From Sphingobium sp. CAP-1 (GTDB lineage Bacteria; Pseudomonadota; Alphaproteobacteria; Sphingomonadales; Sphingomonadaceae), in NCBI RefSeq assembly GCF_009720145.1, contig NZ_CP046253.1, forward strand, positions 1 to 64,000: 64,000 nt of DNA, read 5' to 3'. Position numbers and translations under genes: made by a program. Every line of letters begins with the position of its first letter. The first letter of the stretch is position 1. Positions 32,716-40,642 of this stretch are shown piece by piece. Under the pieces are notes generated by a model. The model saw only the letters and a program-made list of their open reading frames with translations, was not told the DNA's origin and ran no database searches.

Positions 32716-33840
32716 GTGCTGACTGATATCCAGCAGGCGATCCGCGACACGGTGCGCGCTTTTGCCCAGGACGCGATCCGCCCGAACAGCGCCCGCTATG
32801 AAGCGCAGGGCGGCTATCCGCGCGCGCTGTTTCAGGAGATGGCGGGTCTGGGGCTGTGGGGCATGACGGCCCCCGAATCCTATGGCGGGGCGGGGGCCGA
32901 TTCGGTGTCCTATGCCCTCGCGCTCATGGAACTGGCGGCAGCCGATGGCGCGCTTTCCACCATCGTTTCGATCCAGAATTCGCTTCTCGTATCCGGCCTG
33001 CTCAAGGATGGCAGCGACGCCCAGAAGGCGCGCTTTCTGCCTGACCTGATCGGGGGCCGCACCATCGGCGCCTTTGCGCTCACCGAAGCCGACGCCGGTT
33101 CCGATGCGTCGGCGGTGCGCACCCGTGCGGTCAGGGTCGATGGCGGCTGGCGGATCATGGGTGCCAAGCAGTTCATCACATCGGGCCAGATTGCCGGGCT
33201 GGTCATGATCATCGCCGTCACCGATCCCGACGCGGGCAAGAAAGGTCTGTCCGCCTTCATCGTGCCCACCGATCGGCCGGGCTATGCCGTCGACAAGGTC
33301 GAACATAAGATGGGGCAGGGCGCGTCGGACACCTGTGCGCTCCGCTTCGACGACATGTTCGTCGAGGATGCGCTGCTGATCGGCCAGCCCGGTCAGGGTT
33401 ACGCGCTGGCGCTCGCCAATCTGGAAACCGGCCGCATCGGCATCGCCGCCCAATGTGTCGGCATGGCGCAGGCGGCGCTGGAGATCGCGGTCGCCTATGC
33501 GAAGGATCGCAGGAGTTTCGGCAAGGCGATCATCGATCATCAGGCTGTCGGCTTTCGCCTCGCCGACCTCGCTACCCGGCTGGAGGCGGCGCGGCAACTC
33601 GTCCTCCACGCCGCCCGGACCAAGGATGCCGGTGTCCCCTGTCTGACCGAAGCCTCGATGGCCAAGCTGTTCGCCTCCGAAGCGGCCGAGGCGATCGTGT
33701 CCGGCGCGATGCAGACGCTGGGTGGCTATGGCTATCTGGAGGAATATGGCGTCGCCAAAATCTATCGCGATGTGCGCGTTTGCCAGATTTACGAAGGTAC
33801 GTCCGACATCCAGCGCATGGTCATTGCGCGCAGCCTTTAA
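32716..33840 (+). CDS. Acyl-CoA dehydrogenase
   Basis: This 374-residue protein is read from GTG 32716, with GGAG at 32707-32710. The longer open frame upstream overlaps the TetR gene and is not plausible. It has full acyl-CoA dehydrogenase features: YGGAGADSVSYALAL, FALTEADAGSDASAVRT, DRRSFGKAIIDHQAVGFRLAD, and the C-terminal LGGYGYLEEYGVAKIYRDVR with YEGTSDIQRMVIAR. It catalyses FAD-dependent alpha,beta-desaturation of an acyl-CoA. It heads an operon with a thiolase and an HSD10-like SDR, consistent with beta-oxidation of short or branched acyl-CoAs. Confidence 0.93.
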   Translation: MLTDIQQAIRDTVRAFAQDAIRPNSARYEAQGGYPRALFQEMAGLGLWGMTAPESYGGAGADSVSYALALMELAAADGALSTIVSIQNSLLVSGLLKDGSDAQKARFLPDLIGGRTIGAFALTEADAGSDASAVRTRAVRVDGGWRIMGAKQFITSGQIAGLVMIIAVTDPDAGKKGLSAFIVPTDRPGYAVDKVEHKMGQGASDTCALRFDDMFVEDALLIGQPGQGYALALANLETGRIGIAAQCVGMAQAALEIAVAYAKDRRSFGKAIIDHQAVGFRLADLATRLEAARQLVLHAARTKDAGVPCLTEASMAKLFASEAAEAIVSGAMQTLGGYGYLEEYGVAKIYRDVRVCQIYEGTSDIQRMVIARSL

Positions 33841-33854
33841 GACGGAGAATGAGA

Positions 33855-35039
33855 ATGCAGGATGATCCTGTTATAGTCGCATCCTATGCCCGCACGCCGA
33901 TGGGCGGCTTTCAGGGTGTCCTGTCCCCGCTCAAGGCGACGGAACTGGGCGCTGCGGCGGTGAAGGCGGCGGTCGAGCGGGCGGGCCTGCCCGCCGATGC
34001 GGTCGATCGCATCTATATGGGCTGCGTCTTGCCCGCCGGACTGGGGCAGGCACCGGCGCGGCAGGCCGCGTTGGGCGCGGGCCTTGGCCTCAATACGGAG
34101 GCGACGACCGTCAACAAGATGTGCGGATCGGGAATGCAGGCGGCGATCATGGCGCATGAAGCGTTGAGCGCGGGCACCGTCGATATCGTCATTGCCGGCG
34201 GCATGGAAAGCATGACCAATGCGCCCTATGCCCTGCCCAAGCATCGCGGCGGCGCGCGGATCGGCCATGACCGGATCATCGACACGATGATGATGGACGG
34301 GCTGGAGGATGCCTATGAACCCGGCAAGGCGATGGGCGTCTTTGCTGAGGAAGCAGTGCGCGACTATCAGTTCACGCGCGAGGAGCAGGACGCCTATGCC
34401 ATCCGCTCGCTCGCTCGCGCCAATGCGGCGATCGCCGATGGCGCTTTCGTCCGGGAAATCGTGCCGGTGACGGTCAGGAGCCGGAGCGGGGACGTAGTGG
34501 TCGATACCGACGAGCAGCCGGGCAAGGCGAAGCCGGATAGGATTCCGGGGTTGAAGCCGGCCTTCGTCAGGGACGGCACGATCACTGCCGCCAACGCCTC
34601 CTCCATTTCCGACGGCGCGGCGGCGCTGGTCATGACCCGCGCCAGCGTCGCGGCAAAGCTGGGCCTCAAAGCCGTGGCGAAGGTGGTGGCGACCGCCGGT
34701 CACGCCCATGAGCCGTCGAAATTCACCACCGCACCGGTCCCGGCGATGCGCAAGGCGCTGGCGAAAGCGGGCTGGTCGGTCGAGGATGTCGACCTGTTCG
34801 AAGTCAATGAAGCCTTCGCCGTGGTCGCGATGATCGCGGCGCGCGACCTCAACATTCCCGACGACCGGATCAACGTCAATGGCGGCGCGACCGCGCTTGG
34901 CCACCCGATCGGCGCATCGGGCGCGCGCATCCTAGCCACCCTGATCGGGGCGTTGGAAACGCGCGGCCTCAAACGCGGCGTCGCCAGCCTCTGCATCGGT
35001 GGCGGCGAAGCGACCGCCATGGCGATCGAACTGATCTGA
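33855..35039 (+). CDS. Acetyl-CoA acetyltransferase / thiolase
   Basis: This 394-residue thiolase starts at ATG 33855, with GGAG seven bases upstream; an ATG six bases earlier is too close to that site. The active-site Cys is in VNKMCGSGMQAA near residue 91. The GHPIGASGAR His and SLCIGGGEA Cys complete the triad. AGGMESMTNAPY and EVNEAFAVV are also typical. It lies between acyl-CoA dehydrogenase and HSD10-like SDR genes. It may act degradatively (thiolysis) in isoleucine-like or fatty acid breakdown. Confidence 0.93.
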   Translation: MQDDPVIVASYARTPMGGFQGVLSPLKATELGAAAVKAAVERAGLPADAVDRIYMGCVLPAGLGQAPARQAALGAGLGLNTEATTVNKMCGSGMQAAIMAHEALSAGTVDIVIAGGMESMTNAPYALPKHRGGARIGHDRIIDTMMMDGLEDAYEPGKAMGVFAEEAVRDYQFTREEQDAYAIRSLARANAAIADGAFVREIVPVTVRSRSGDVVVDTDEQPGKAKPDRIPGLKPAFVRDGTITAANASSISDGAAALVMTRASVAAKLGLKAVAKVVATAGHAHEPSKFTTAPVPAMRKALAKAGWSVEDVDLFEVNEAFAVVAMIAARDLNIPDDRINVNGGATALGHPIGASGARILATLIGALETRGLKRGVASLCIGGGEATAMAIELI

Positions 35040-35052
35040 AGGGAACAGCGAA

Positions 35053-35814
35053 ATGGACATCAACGGGGTAGCGGCGATCGTCACCGGTGGCGCGTCGGGG
35101 CTGGGCAGGGCGACGGCGGCGATGCTGGCGGCGCAGGGAGCCAGGGTCGCGATTTTCGACCTGAATGAAGAGGCTGGCCGGGCAACGGCGGAAGCGCTTG
35201 GAGTTGTTCACTTCGCTGTCAACGTTGCCGATGACGCGAGTGTCGCGGCAGGGCTGGACGCGGCGGCGGCGGCGCATGGCGTTGCCCGCATTCTGGTCAA
35301 TTGCGCGGGTGTCGCGCCGGCGGTCAAGACGGTGGGCAAGGAGAATGCGCCGCATCCGCTCGATATTTTTGCCAGGACCATCTCGGTCAATCTGGTCGGC
35401 ACTTTCAACGTCATCGCCAAATTCGCCGCGCGTCTTGCGGCGGCTGAGGAGATAGACGGCGAACGTGGTGTCATCATCAACACCGCCTCGGTCGCGGCCT
35501 ATGACGGACAGATCGGGCAAGCGGCCTATGCCGCGTCGAAGGGCGGGGTGGTTGGCATGACCCTGCCGGTCGCGCGCGACCTTGCGAGCCACAAGATCCG
35601 CGTCATGACGATCGCGCCGGGCATCTTCCTGACGCCGATGGTGGAGGGCTTCCCCCAGGCTGTACAGGATGCGCTGGGCGCGCAGGTGCCGCACCCCAGC
35701 CGTCTGGGCAAACCGGCCGAATATGCGCAACTGGTGGAATCGATCGTCCGCAACCCGATGCTGAATGGCGAGGTGATCCGCCTCGACGGCGCGATCCGCA
35801 TGGCGCCACGATAA
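35053..35814 (+). CDS. SDR, 3-hydroxyacyl-CoA dehydrogenase type 2 (HSD10-like)
   Basis: This is a 253-residue SDR with TGGASGLGRA at residues 12-21, NCAG, a Ser in NTASVAAYDG, the catalytic YAASK and the long insertion GKENAPHPLDIFARTISVNLVG seen in HSD10-type 3-hydroxyacyl-CoA dehydrogenases. The C-terminal half has PGIFLTPMVEGFPQAVQDAL and HPSRLGKPAEYA. It would oxidise 3-hydroxy- or 2-methyl-3-hydroxyacyl-CoA with NAD+. It is the third gene of the acyl-CoA dehydrogenase/thiolase operon. Confidence 0.9.
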   Translation: MDINGVAAIVTGGASGLGRATAAMLAAQGARVAIFDLNEEAGRATAEALGVVHFAVNVADDASVAAGLDAAAAAHGVARILVNCAGVAPAVKTVGKENAPHPLDIFARTISVNLVGTFNVIAKFAARLAAAEEIDGERGVIINTASVAAYDGQIGQAAYAASKGGVVGMTLPVARDLASHKIRVMTIAPGIFLTPMVEGFPQAVQDALGAQVPHPSRLGKPAEYAQLVESIVRNPMLNGEVIRLDGAIRMAPR

Positions 35815-35996
35815 TGGGACGGGACGTGCCATCGCCTCCTGCCCTGCTTTCTTCCGCCTGAGCGAACCCACCATGGGGGCCGGTGCCGACGACATTTGGC
35901 CCGCCAGCGGCGGGTTTGTGCCGGTACGGCATGGACCTTTGCCCATTACCGCCGCTACAGCGGAAGCAACCGCGATCGGAGCCTCGCAACGGCATC

Positions 35997-36326
35997 ATGC
36001 ATTTCCTGATCTATCTGGTCGCCGCGCTGGCGGAAATTGGCGGTTGTTTCGCCTTCTGGGCGTGGCTGCGCATGGGGCGCAGCGCCTTGTGGCTGGCGCC
36101 GGGCATGGTCGCGCTGGCGCTGTTCGCCTGGCTGCTTACCCTGGTCGATACCGATGCGGCGGGCCGCGCCTATGCAGCCTATGGCGGCATCTACATCATT
36201 TCCGCGCTGATCTGGCTCTGGTCGGTGGAAGGGGTGCGACCTGATAGCTGGGATATGGCGGGTGCGGCCTTCTGCCTGATTGGTGCGGCCCTCATCTTCT
36301 TCGGGCCGCACCAACTGGCAAAATGA
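35997..36326 (+). CDS. YnfA/UPF0060 small membrane protein
   Basis: This 109-residue protein has four hydrophobic helices starting MHFLIYLVAALAEIGGCFAF. It contains the hallmark WLRMGRSALWL and AYAAYGGIYIISALIWLW of UPF0060 (YnfA), which is distantly related to SMR exporters. ATG 35997 is preferred because the upstream in-frame sequence has no membrane or family character. It is convergent with the pirin gene. Its role is not firmly established. Confidence 0.88.
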   Translation: MHFLIYLVAALAEIGGCFAFWAWLRMGRSALWLAPGMVALALFAWLLTLVDTDAAGRAYAAYGGIYIISALIWLWSVEGVRPDSWDMAGAAFCLIGAALIFFGPHQLAK

Positions 36327-36343
36327 CCGCATCCGGCGCGGGA

Positions 36344-37042
36344 TCAGGCGGCGTCGACCAGCACGATCTCGCTATCCTCGATCGCGGTCACGCGGATGAC
36401 CTCGATGTCGCTGATCGCCGCACCGTCGCGGGCATTGACGCGAACGCCATCGATCTCAATCGCGCCGGTCGCGGGCACCAGATAGGCCTTGCGATCGCCT
36501 CCGATCGGATAGTCCGCCGTCTCGCCCGCCTTCAAGCTTGCCGCCACGACCCGTGCATCGCTACGGATCGGCAGTGCGTCATCGTCATTGTCATAACCCG
36601 ACGCCAGCGTCACGAACTGGCCGGCCCGCTCGCCCTTGGGAAAGGGGCGGGCGCCCCAGCTCGGCGCGTCGCCATTGCGGGTGGGGATGATCCAGATCTG
36701 AAAGATCTTGGTCGTCACATCCTCCAGATTATATTCCGAATGGCGGATGCCGGTGCCTGCGCTCATCACCTGCACGTCGCCCGCCTCCGTCCGGCCCTTG
36801 TTGCCCAGACTGTCCTCATGGGTGATCGCGCCTTCGCGGACATAGGTGATGATCTCCATGTCCCGGTGGGGATGCGGCGGAAAGCCGGTCTGGGGTGCGA
36901 TCATATCGTCGTTCCAGACACGCAGATTGCCCCAGTGGGTGCGCTTGGGATCATGATAGCCAGCGAAGGAAAAATGATGCTTGGCGTCGAGCCAGCCATG
37001 ATTGGCGCCGCCAAGGCTGTCAAAAGGACGAAGGTCGATCAT
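36344..37042 (-). CDS. Pirin family protein (YhhW-like bicupin)
   Basis: This 232-residue bicupin starts at ATG 37042; GGAG (complement of 37051-37054) is eight bases upstream, too near to the alternative ATG at 37048. Pirin metal ligands are visible in FPPHPHRDMEIITYV (two His) and MSAGTGIRHSEYN (His and Glu). YhhW-type pirins can oxidise quercetin or act as redox regulators. It is divergent from a LysR-type regulator, a common pairing in which the LysR protein controls the pirin gene. Confidence 0.9.
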   Translation of the reverse strand: MIDLRPFDSLGGANHGWLDAKHHFSFAGYHDPKRTHWGNLRVWNDDMIAPQTGFPPHPHRDMEIITYVREGAITHEDSLGNKGRTEAGDVQVMSAGTGIRHSEYNLEDVTTKIFQIWIIPTRNGDAPSWGARPFPKGERAGQFVTLASGYDNDDDALPIRSDARVVAASLKAGETADYPIGGDRKAYLVPATGAIEIDGVRVNARDGAAISDIEVIRVTAIEDSEIVLVDAA

Positions 37043-37158
37043 GCTCATGTCTCCATGCGGGGGCGGGATGCCGCCTCGCGTTGGAAATGTCTTTACCGCT
37101 TGCGCTCTTTCCCGTTCAGATGGATAAAATATGGAATAATGTTCTAGGAAATAGAAAA

Positions 37159-38088
37159 GTGAACAATCCCGGCACGCCGACCTTAGACCAGTTGCGCATC
37201 TTCCTGACCATCGTGGACACCGGCAGTTTCGCCGCCGCCGGGCGCAAGCTCAACCGTGCTGTTTCCGTCATCAGCTATGGCATCGCCAATCTTGAGGCAC
37301 AACTTGGCCTGCTGCTGTTCGAACGGGAAGGGACGCGCAAACCGCAATTGACCGTCGCGGGCCGCGCCCTGCTGGCGGAAGCGCGCAGCATTGCCCATGG
37401 CATTGACGGGCTGCGCGCCAAGGTGAAGGGGCTGCTCGACGGGCTGGAGGCGGAGGTCAATCTGGCGGTCGATGTGATGCTGCCGGCGGATCGGCTGGGC
37501 AAGGTGCTGCGCGCCTTCGCCATGGCGTTTCCGACTGTGCAGTTGCGTCTCCATGCCGAAGCATTGGGCGCAATCACCGCCATGGTGCTGGACCGGGCGG
37601 CCGTCATCGGCCTGTCCGGGCCGCTGTCAGCCGGGGTGGAGGGGATTGAAGCCATGGCGGCCGGATCGGTGGCGATGGTGCCGGTTGCCGCGCCCGACCA
37701 TCCGCTTGGCCGCATGACCACCATAGCACCCGGTGCCGGGCGGGATTACACCCAGTTGGTGTTGTCCGACCGATCGCGCTTCACCGAAGGGCGGGATTTT
37801 TCGGTCAGCAGTCCCAAGACCTGGCGGCTCGCGGACCTCAGCGCCAAACATGCGCTGCTGCGCGAAGGGATTGGCTGGGGTAATATGCCCTTGCCGATGA
37901 TCGAGGCGGATCTGGTGGCCGGCACGCTGGTCCGGCTCGCCATGCCCGATCATCCGGGCGGCACCTATCGCTTTTCGGGCATCTGGCGGCGCGATACGCC
38001 GCCGGGACCGGCGGCAAGCTGGCTGCTCGATCAACTGGTGGCGCTGGGCCGTGACGACGCCGATATGGAGGGGCTTGGCGATGTTTGA
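37159..38088 (+). CDS. LysR-family transcriptional regulator
   Basis: This 309-residue protein is read from GTG 37159, with AGGAA at 37146-37150. An ATG at 37120 is in frame but lies in AT-rich promoter-like sequence. The N-terminal winged HTH is LDQLRIFLTIVDTGSFAAAG through FEREGTRKPQLTVAGRALL, about residues 8-65. The effector domain has the usual two-lobe layout. Divergent from the pirin gene across 110 bp, it is the probable regulator of that gene. Confidence 0.9.
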   Translation: MNNPGTPTLDQLRIFLTIVDTGSFAAAGRKLNRAVSVISYGIANLEAQLGLLLFEREGTRKPQLTVAGRALLAEARSIAHGIDGLRAKVKGLLDGLEAEVNLAVDVMLPADRLGKVLRAFAMAFPTVQLRLHAEALGAITAMVLDRAAVIGLSGPLSAGVEGIEAMAAGSVAMVPVAAPDHPLGRMTTIAPGAGRDYTQLVLSDRSRFTEGRDFSVSSPKTWRLADLSAKHALLREGIGWGNMPLPMIEADLVAGTLVRLAMPDHPGGTYRFSGIWRRDTPPGPAASWLLDQLVALGRDDADMEGLGDV

Positions 38089-38092
38089 ACAC

Positions 38093-38130
38093 GAACAGCT
38101 TGCGACGATCGTAAACGCCGCAAGCTGTTC
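38093..38130. terminator. 12-bp perfect hairpin between convergent LysR and katG
   Basis: GAACAGCTTGCG at 38093-38104 pairs with CGCAAGCTGTTC at 38119-38130 around a 14-nt loop containing a small ACGATCGT palindrome. It lies between the 3' ends of LysR (38088) and katG (38149). No T tract follows on either strand, so it may be a bidirectional Rho-assisted terminator or another structural element. Confidence 0.5.
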
Positions 38131-38148
38131 CGGTCGGTGTCGCCTTCG

Positions 38149-40344
38149 TCAGGCGAGATCGAACCGATCCGCGTTCATCACCTTGGCCCAGGCCGCCACG
38201 AAATCGCGCACGAACTTCTCGCCCGCATCCGACGCGGCATAGACTTCGGACAGTGCGCGCAGTTGAGAATTGGAGCCAAAGGCCAGGTCGGTGCGGGTCG
38301 CGGTCCATTTCTTCTCGCCGCTGGCCCGGTCGGAACCGACGAACGTTTCGTCCGCTTCGCCATCCACTCGTTTCCAGGCCGTTTTCATGTCGAGCAGGTT
38401 GACGAAAAAGTCGTTGGTCAACTGCCCCACGCGGGTCGTGAATAGGCCGTGTGGCGATCCGCCATGATTGGCGCCCAGCACGCGCAGCCCGCCGACCAGC
38501 ACCGTCATTTCCGGCGCCGACAGGCCCAGCAATTGCGCCCGGTCAACCAGCAACTCTTCAGTCGGCACGTTGAACCGCACCTGAAGATAATTGCGGAAGC
38601 CATCCGCCTTCGGCTCCAGCACAGCGAAACCGTCGACATCGGTCTGCTCCTGCGACGCGTCGGTGCGACCCGGCGTGAAAGGCACGGTCACGTCATGGCC
38701 CGCCGCCTTCGCCGCCTGTTCGATGCCGACGCCGCCACCCAGCACGATGAGGTCGGCGACCGACGCACCGCTGTCGCGGGCGATGCCTTCATAGACCGCC
38801 AGCACCCGTGCCAGTTCGGCCGGCTCGTTCACCGCCCAGTCTTTCTGGGGAGCGAGCCGCAGTCGTCCGCCATTGGCGCCGCCGCGATGGTCGGAGCCGC
38901 GATAGGTGACGGCGGACGCCCAGGCGGTTTTGACCAGATCGGCCACCGACAGGCCGGATGCGGCGACCCTGCTCTTGAGCGCGGCGACATCGATCGCCGC
39001 CGCGCCGCTGGCCGTCGGGATCGGATCTTGCCAGATCAGGTCTTCCGCCGGCACTTCCGGTCCCAGATACCGCGCCTTCGGACCCATGTCGCGATGGCAC
39101 AGCTTGAACCATGCGCGGGCGAAGGTGTCGGCGAAATAGTCCGGGTCGGCCCGGAAACGGTCCATGATCTTGCGGTAATCGGGGTCGACCTTCATCGCCA
39201 TGTCGGCCGTGGTCATCATTGTCGGCACCTTGACGCCCGGCGTATGCGCCTTGGGCGCCAGCGTCTCCGCCGGGTTGCCGACCGGCTGCCATTGCTTCGC
39301 CCCCGCCGGGCTGCGCACCAGTTCATAGTCATGGTCCAGCAGCATGTCGAAATAGCTCATGTCCCAGGTCGTGGGCGTGGGTGTCCACGCGCCTTCGATG
39401 CCGCTGGTAATCGCATGATCGCCCATGCCGCTTTCATGGCTACTCAGCCAGCCCAGCCCCTGTTGCACGATGTCCGCGCCTTCGGGTTCCGCGCCGACCA
39501 GCGATGCGTCGCCCGCACCATGCGCCTTGCCGAACGTATGTCCGCCCGCCGTCAGCGCCGCCGTCTCCTCGTCATTCATGCCCATCCGTTCGAATGTCTC
39601 GCGAATGTCGCGGGCCGACTGAAGCGCGTCGGGATTGCCGCCCGGTCCTTCGGGATTGACGTAGATCAGACCCATCTGGATTGCGGCCAGCGGGCTTTCC
39701 AGCGTCATGTCCTTGTCGGGCTGGATGCGGGTTTCATTGCCTTCCTGGCCGACCCATTGTTCCTCCGTGCCCCAGTAAATGTCCTTTTCCGGCTCGAACA
39801 CGTCGGCGCGGCCGCCGCCAAAGCCGAACACCGGGCCACCCATCGATTCGATCGCGACATTGCCGGCAAGGATCATCAGGTCCGCCCAGCTCAGTTTACG
39901 TCCATATTTCTGCTTGATCGGCCACAGCAGCCGGCGCGCCTTGTCCAGATTGCCATTATCCGGCCAACTGTTGAGCGGAGCGAAGCGCTGCGAGCCGGAG
40001 GATGCGCCGCCACGTCCGTCGCCGGTGCGATAGGTGCCGGCGCTGTGCCAGGCCATGCGGATGAAGAAAGGACCATAATGACCATAATCCGCCGGCCACC
40101 AGGGCTGGCTGTCGGTCATCAGCGCGGTCAGGTCTGCCTTCAGCGCGTCATAGTCGATGGACTTGAACGCGGCGGCATAGTCGAAATCCTTGTCCATCGG
40201 GTTGCCCGACAGGCCATTCTGCTGGAGAATGTCGAGCGACAACTGATTGGGCCACCAGTCGTGATTGGTCCGGCCCAGCAGGGTTCGCATCGCGGCCGGG
40301 TCTTTCATTGGGCAGCCCACTGGATCGGTGGTCTTGGCGTCCAT
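38149..40344 (-). CDS. katG: Catalase-peroxidase
   Basis: This is a 731-residue bifunctional heme catalase-peroxidase. The start is ATG 40344 with an AGGAG site; upstream open sequence is not conserved in style. Distal-site residues Arg96, Trp99 and His100 lie in RMAWHSAGTYR. Trp99 would join the Met-Tyr-Trp adduct with the Tyr of GLIYVNPEGPGG. The proximal side is seen in TALTAGGHTFGKAHGAG. The second, non-heme domain repeats the fold (VKTAWASAVTYRGSDHRGGANGG region). No signal peptide is present, so it is cytoplasmic. It destroys hydrogen peroxide and could be OxyR-controlled; no OxyR gene is nearby. Confidence 0.97.
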   Translation of the reverse strand: MDAKTTDPVGCPMKDPAAMRTLLGRTNHDWWPNQLSLDILQQNGLSGNPMDKDFDYAAAFKSIDYDALKADLTALMTDSQPWWPADYGHYGPFFIRMAWHSAGTYRTGDGRGGASSGSQRFAPLNSWPDNGNLDKARRLLWPIKQKYGRKLSWADLMILAGNVAIESMGGPVFGFGGGRADVFEPEKDIYWGTEEQWVGQEGNETRIQPDKDMTLESPLAAIQMGLIYVNPEGPGGNPDALQSARDIRETFERMGMNDEETAALTAGGHTFGKAHGAGDASLVGAEPEGADIVQQGLGWLSSHESGMGDHAITSGIEGAWTPTPTTWDMSYFDMLLDHDYELVRSPAGAKQWQPVGNPAETLAPKAHTPGVKVPTMMTTADMAMKVDPDYRKIMDRFRADPDYFADTFARAWFKLCHRDMGPKARYLGPEVPAEDLIWQDPIPTASGAAAIDVAALKSRVAASGLSVADLVKTAWASAVTYRGSDHRGGANGGRLRLAPQKDWAVNEPAELARVLAVYEGIARDSGASVADLIVLGGGVGIEQAAKAAGHDVTVPFTPGRTDASQEQTDVDGFAVLEPKADGFRNYLQVRFNVPTEELLVDRAQLLGLSAPEMTVLVGGLRVLGANHGGSPHGLFTTRVGQLTNDFFVNLLDMKTAWKRVDGEADETFVGSDRASGEKKWTATRTDLAFGSNSQLRALSEVYAASDAGEKFVRDFVAAWAKVMNADRFDLA

Positions 40345-40575
40345 GTCTATTCTCCTCTCAGGTGCCGTATGCCGCTGTTCTAGAAGGCGTGGGAGCCGTA
40401 TCAAAACCGGGAATATCGCTCTGTCTGATCGATAGAATTGCCCAATCGCAAAGTTGGACGACAGGCACGCATCATCGCTCCCCAACCTCTGCTGCCTGTA
40501 ATGCGCAGTCGGCCGGAACGTTCCCGCTGCGTAAGGACATTCCGCCCATGTCGGGCGCGGCATTCTGATATGAGG

Positions 40576-40637
40576 AAAACCGCCGGATCGGCGTGCAGTC
40601 CGATCCGGCGGCGGGGGAGGCCGGCCTCAAAGGCCGG
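40576..40637 (-). terminator. Terminator of the malto-oligosaccharide operon
   Basis: CCGCCGGATCGG at 40580-40591 pairs perfectly with CCGATCCGGCGG at 40600-40611. On the minus strand TTTT (complement of 40576-40579) follows the stem. A smaller hairpin, CCGGCCT/AGGCCGG at 40621-40637, lies between it and the GH97 stop. It should end the operon transcribed from 48934 down to 40643. Confidence 0.8.
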
Positions 40638-40642
40638 ATCTG

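Noticed and set aside
38449..40383. 644-aa open frame on the plus strand
   Set aside because: Antisense to katG, whose catalytic residues are intact; no recognisable domain in the shadow.
40345..40575. Possible OxyR site upstream of katG
   Set aside because: An ATAG-containing partial repeat is present, but symmetry and spacing are too weak to call an operator.
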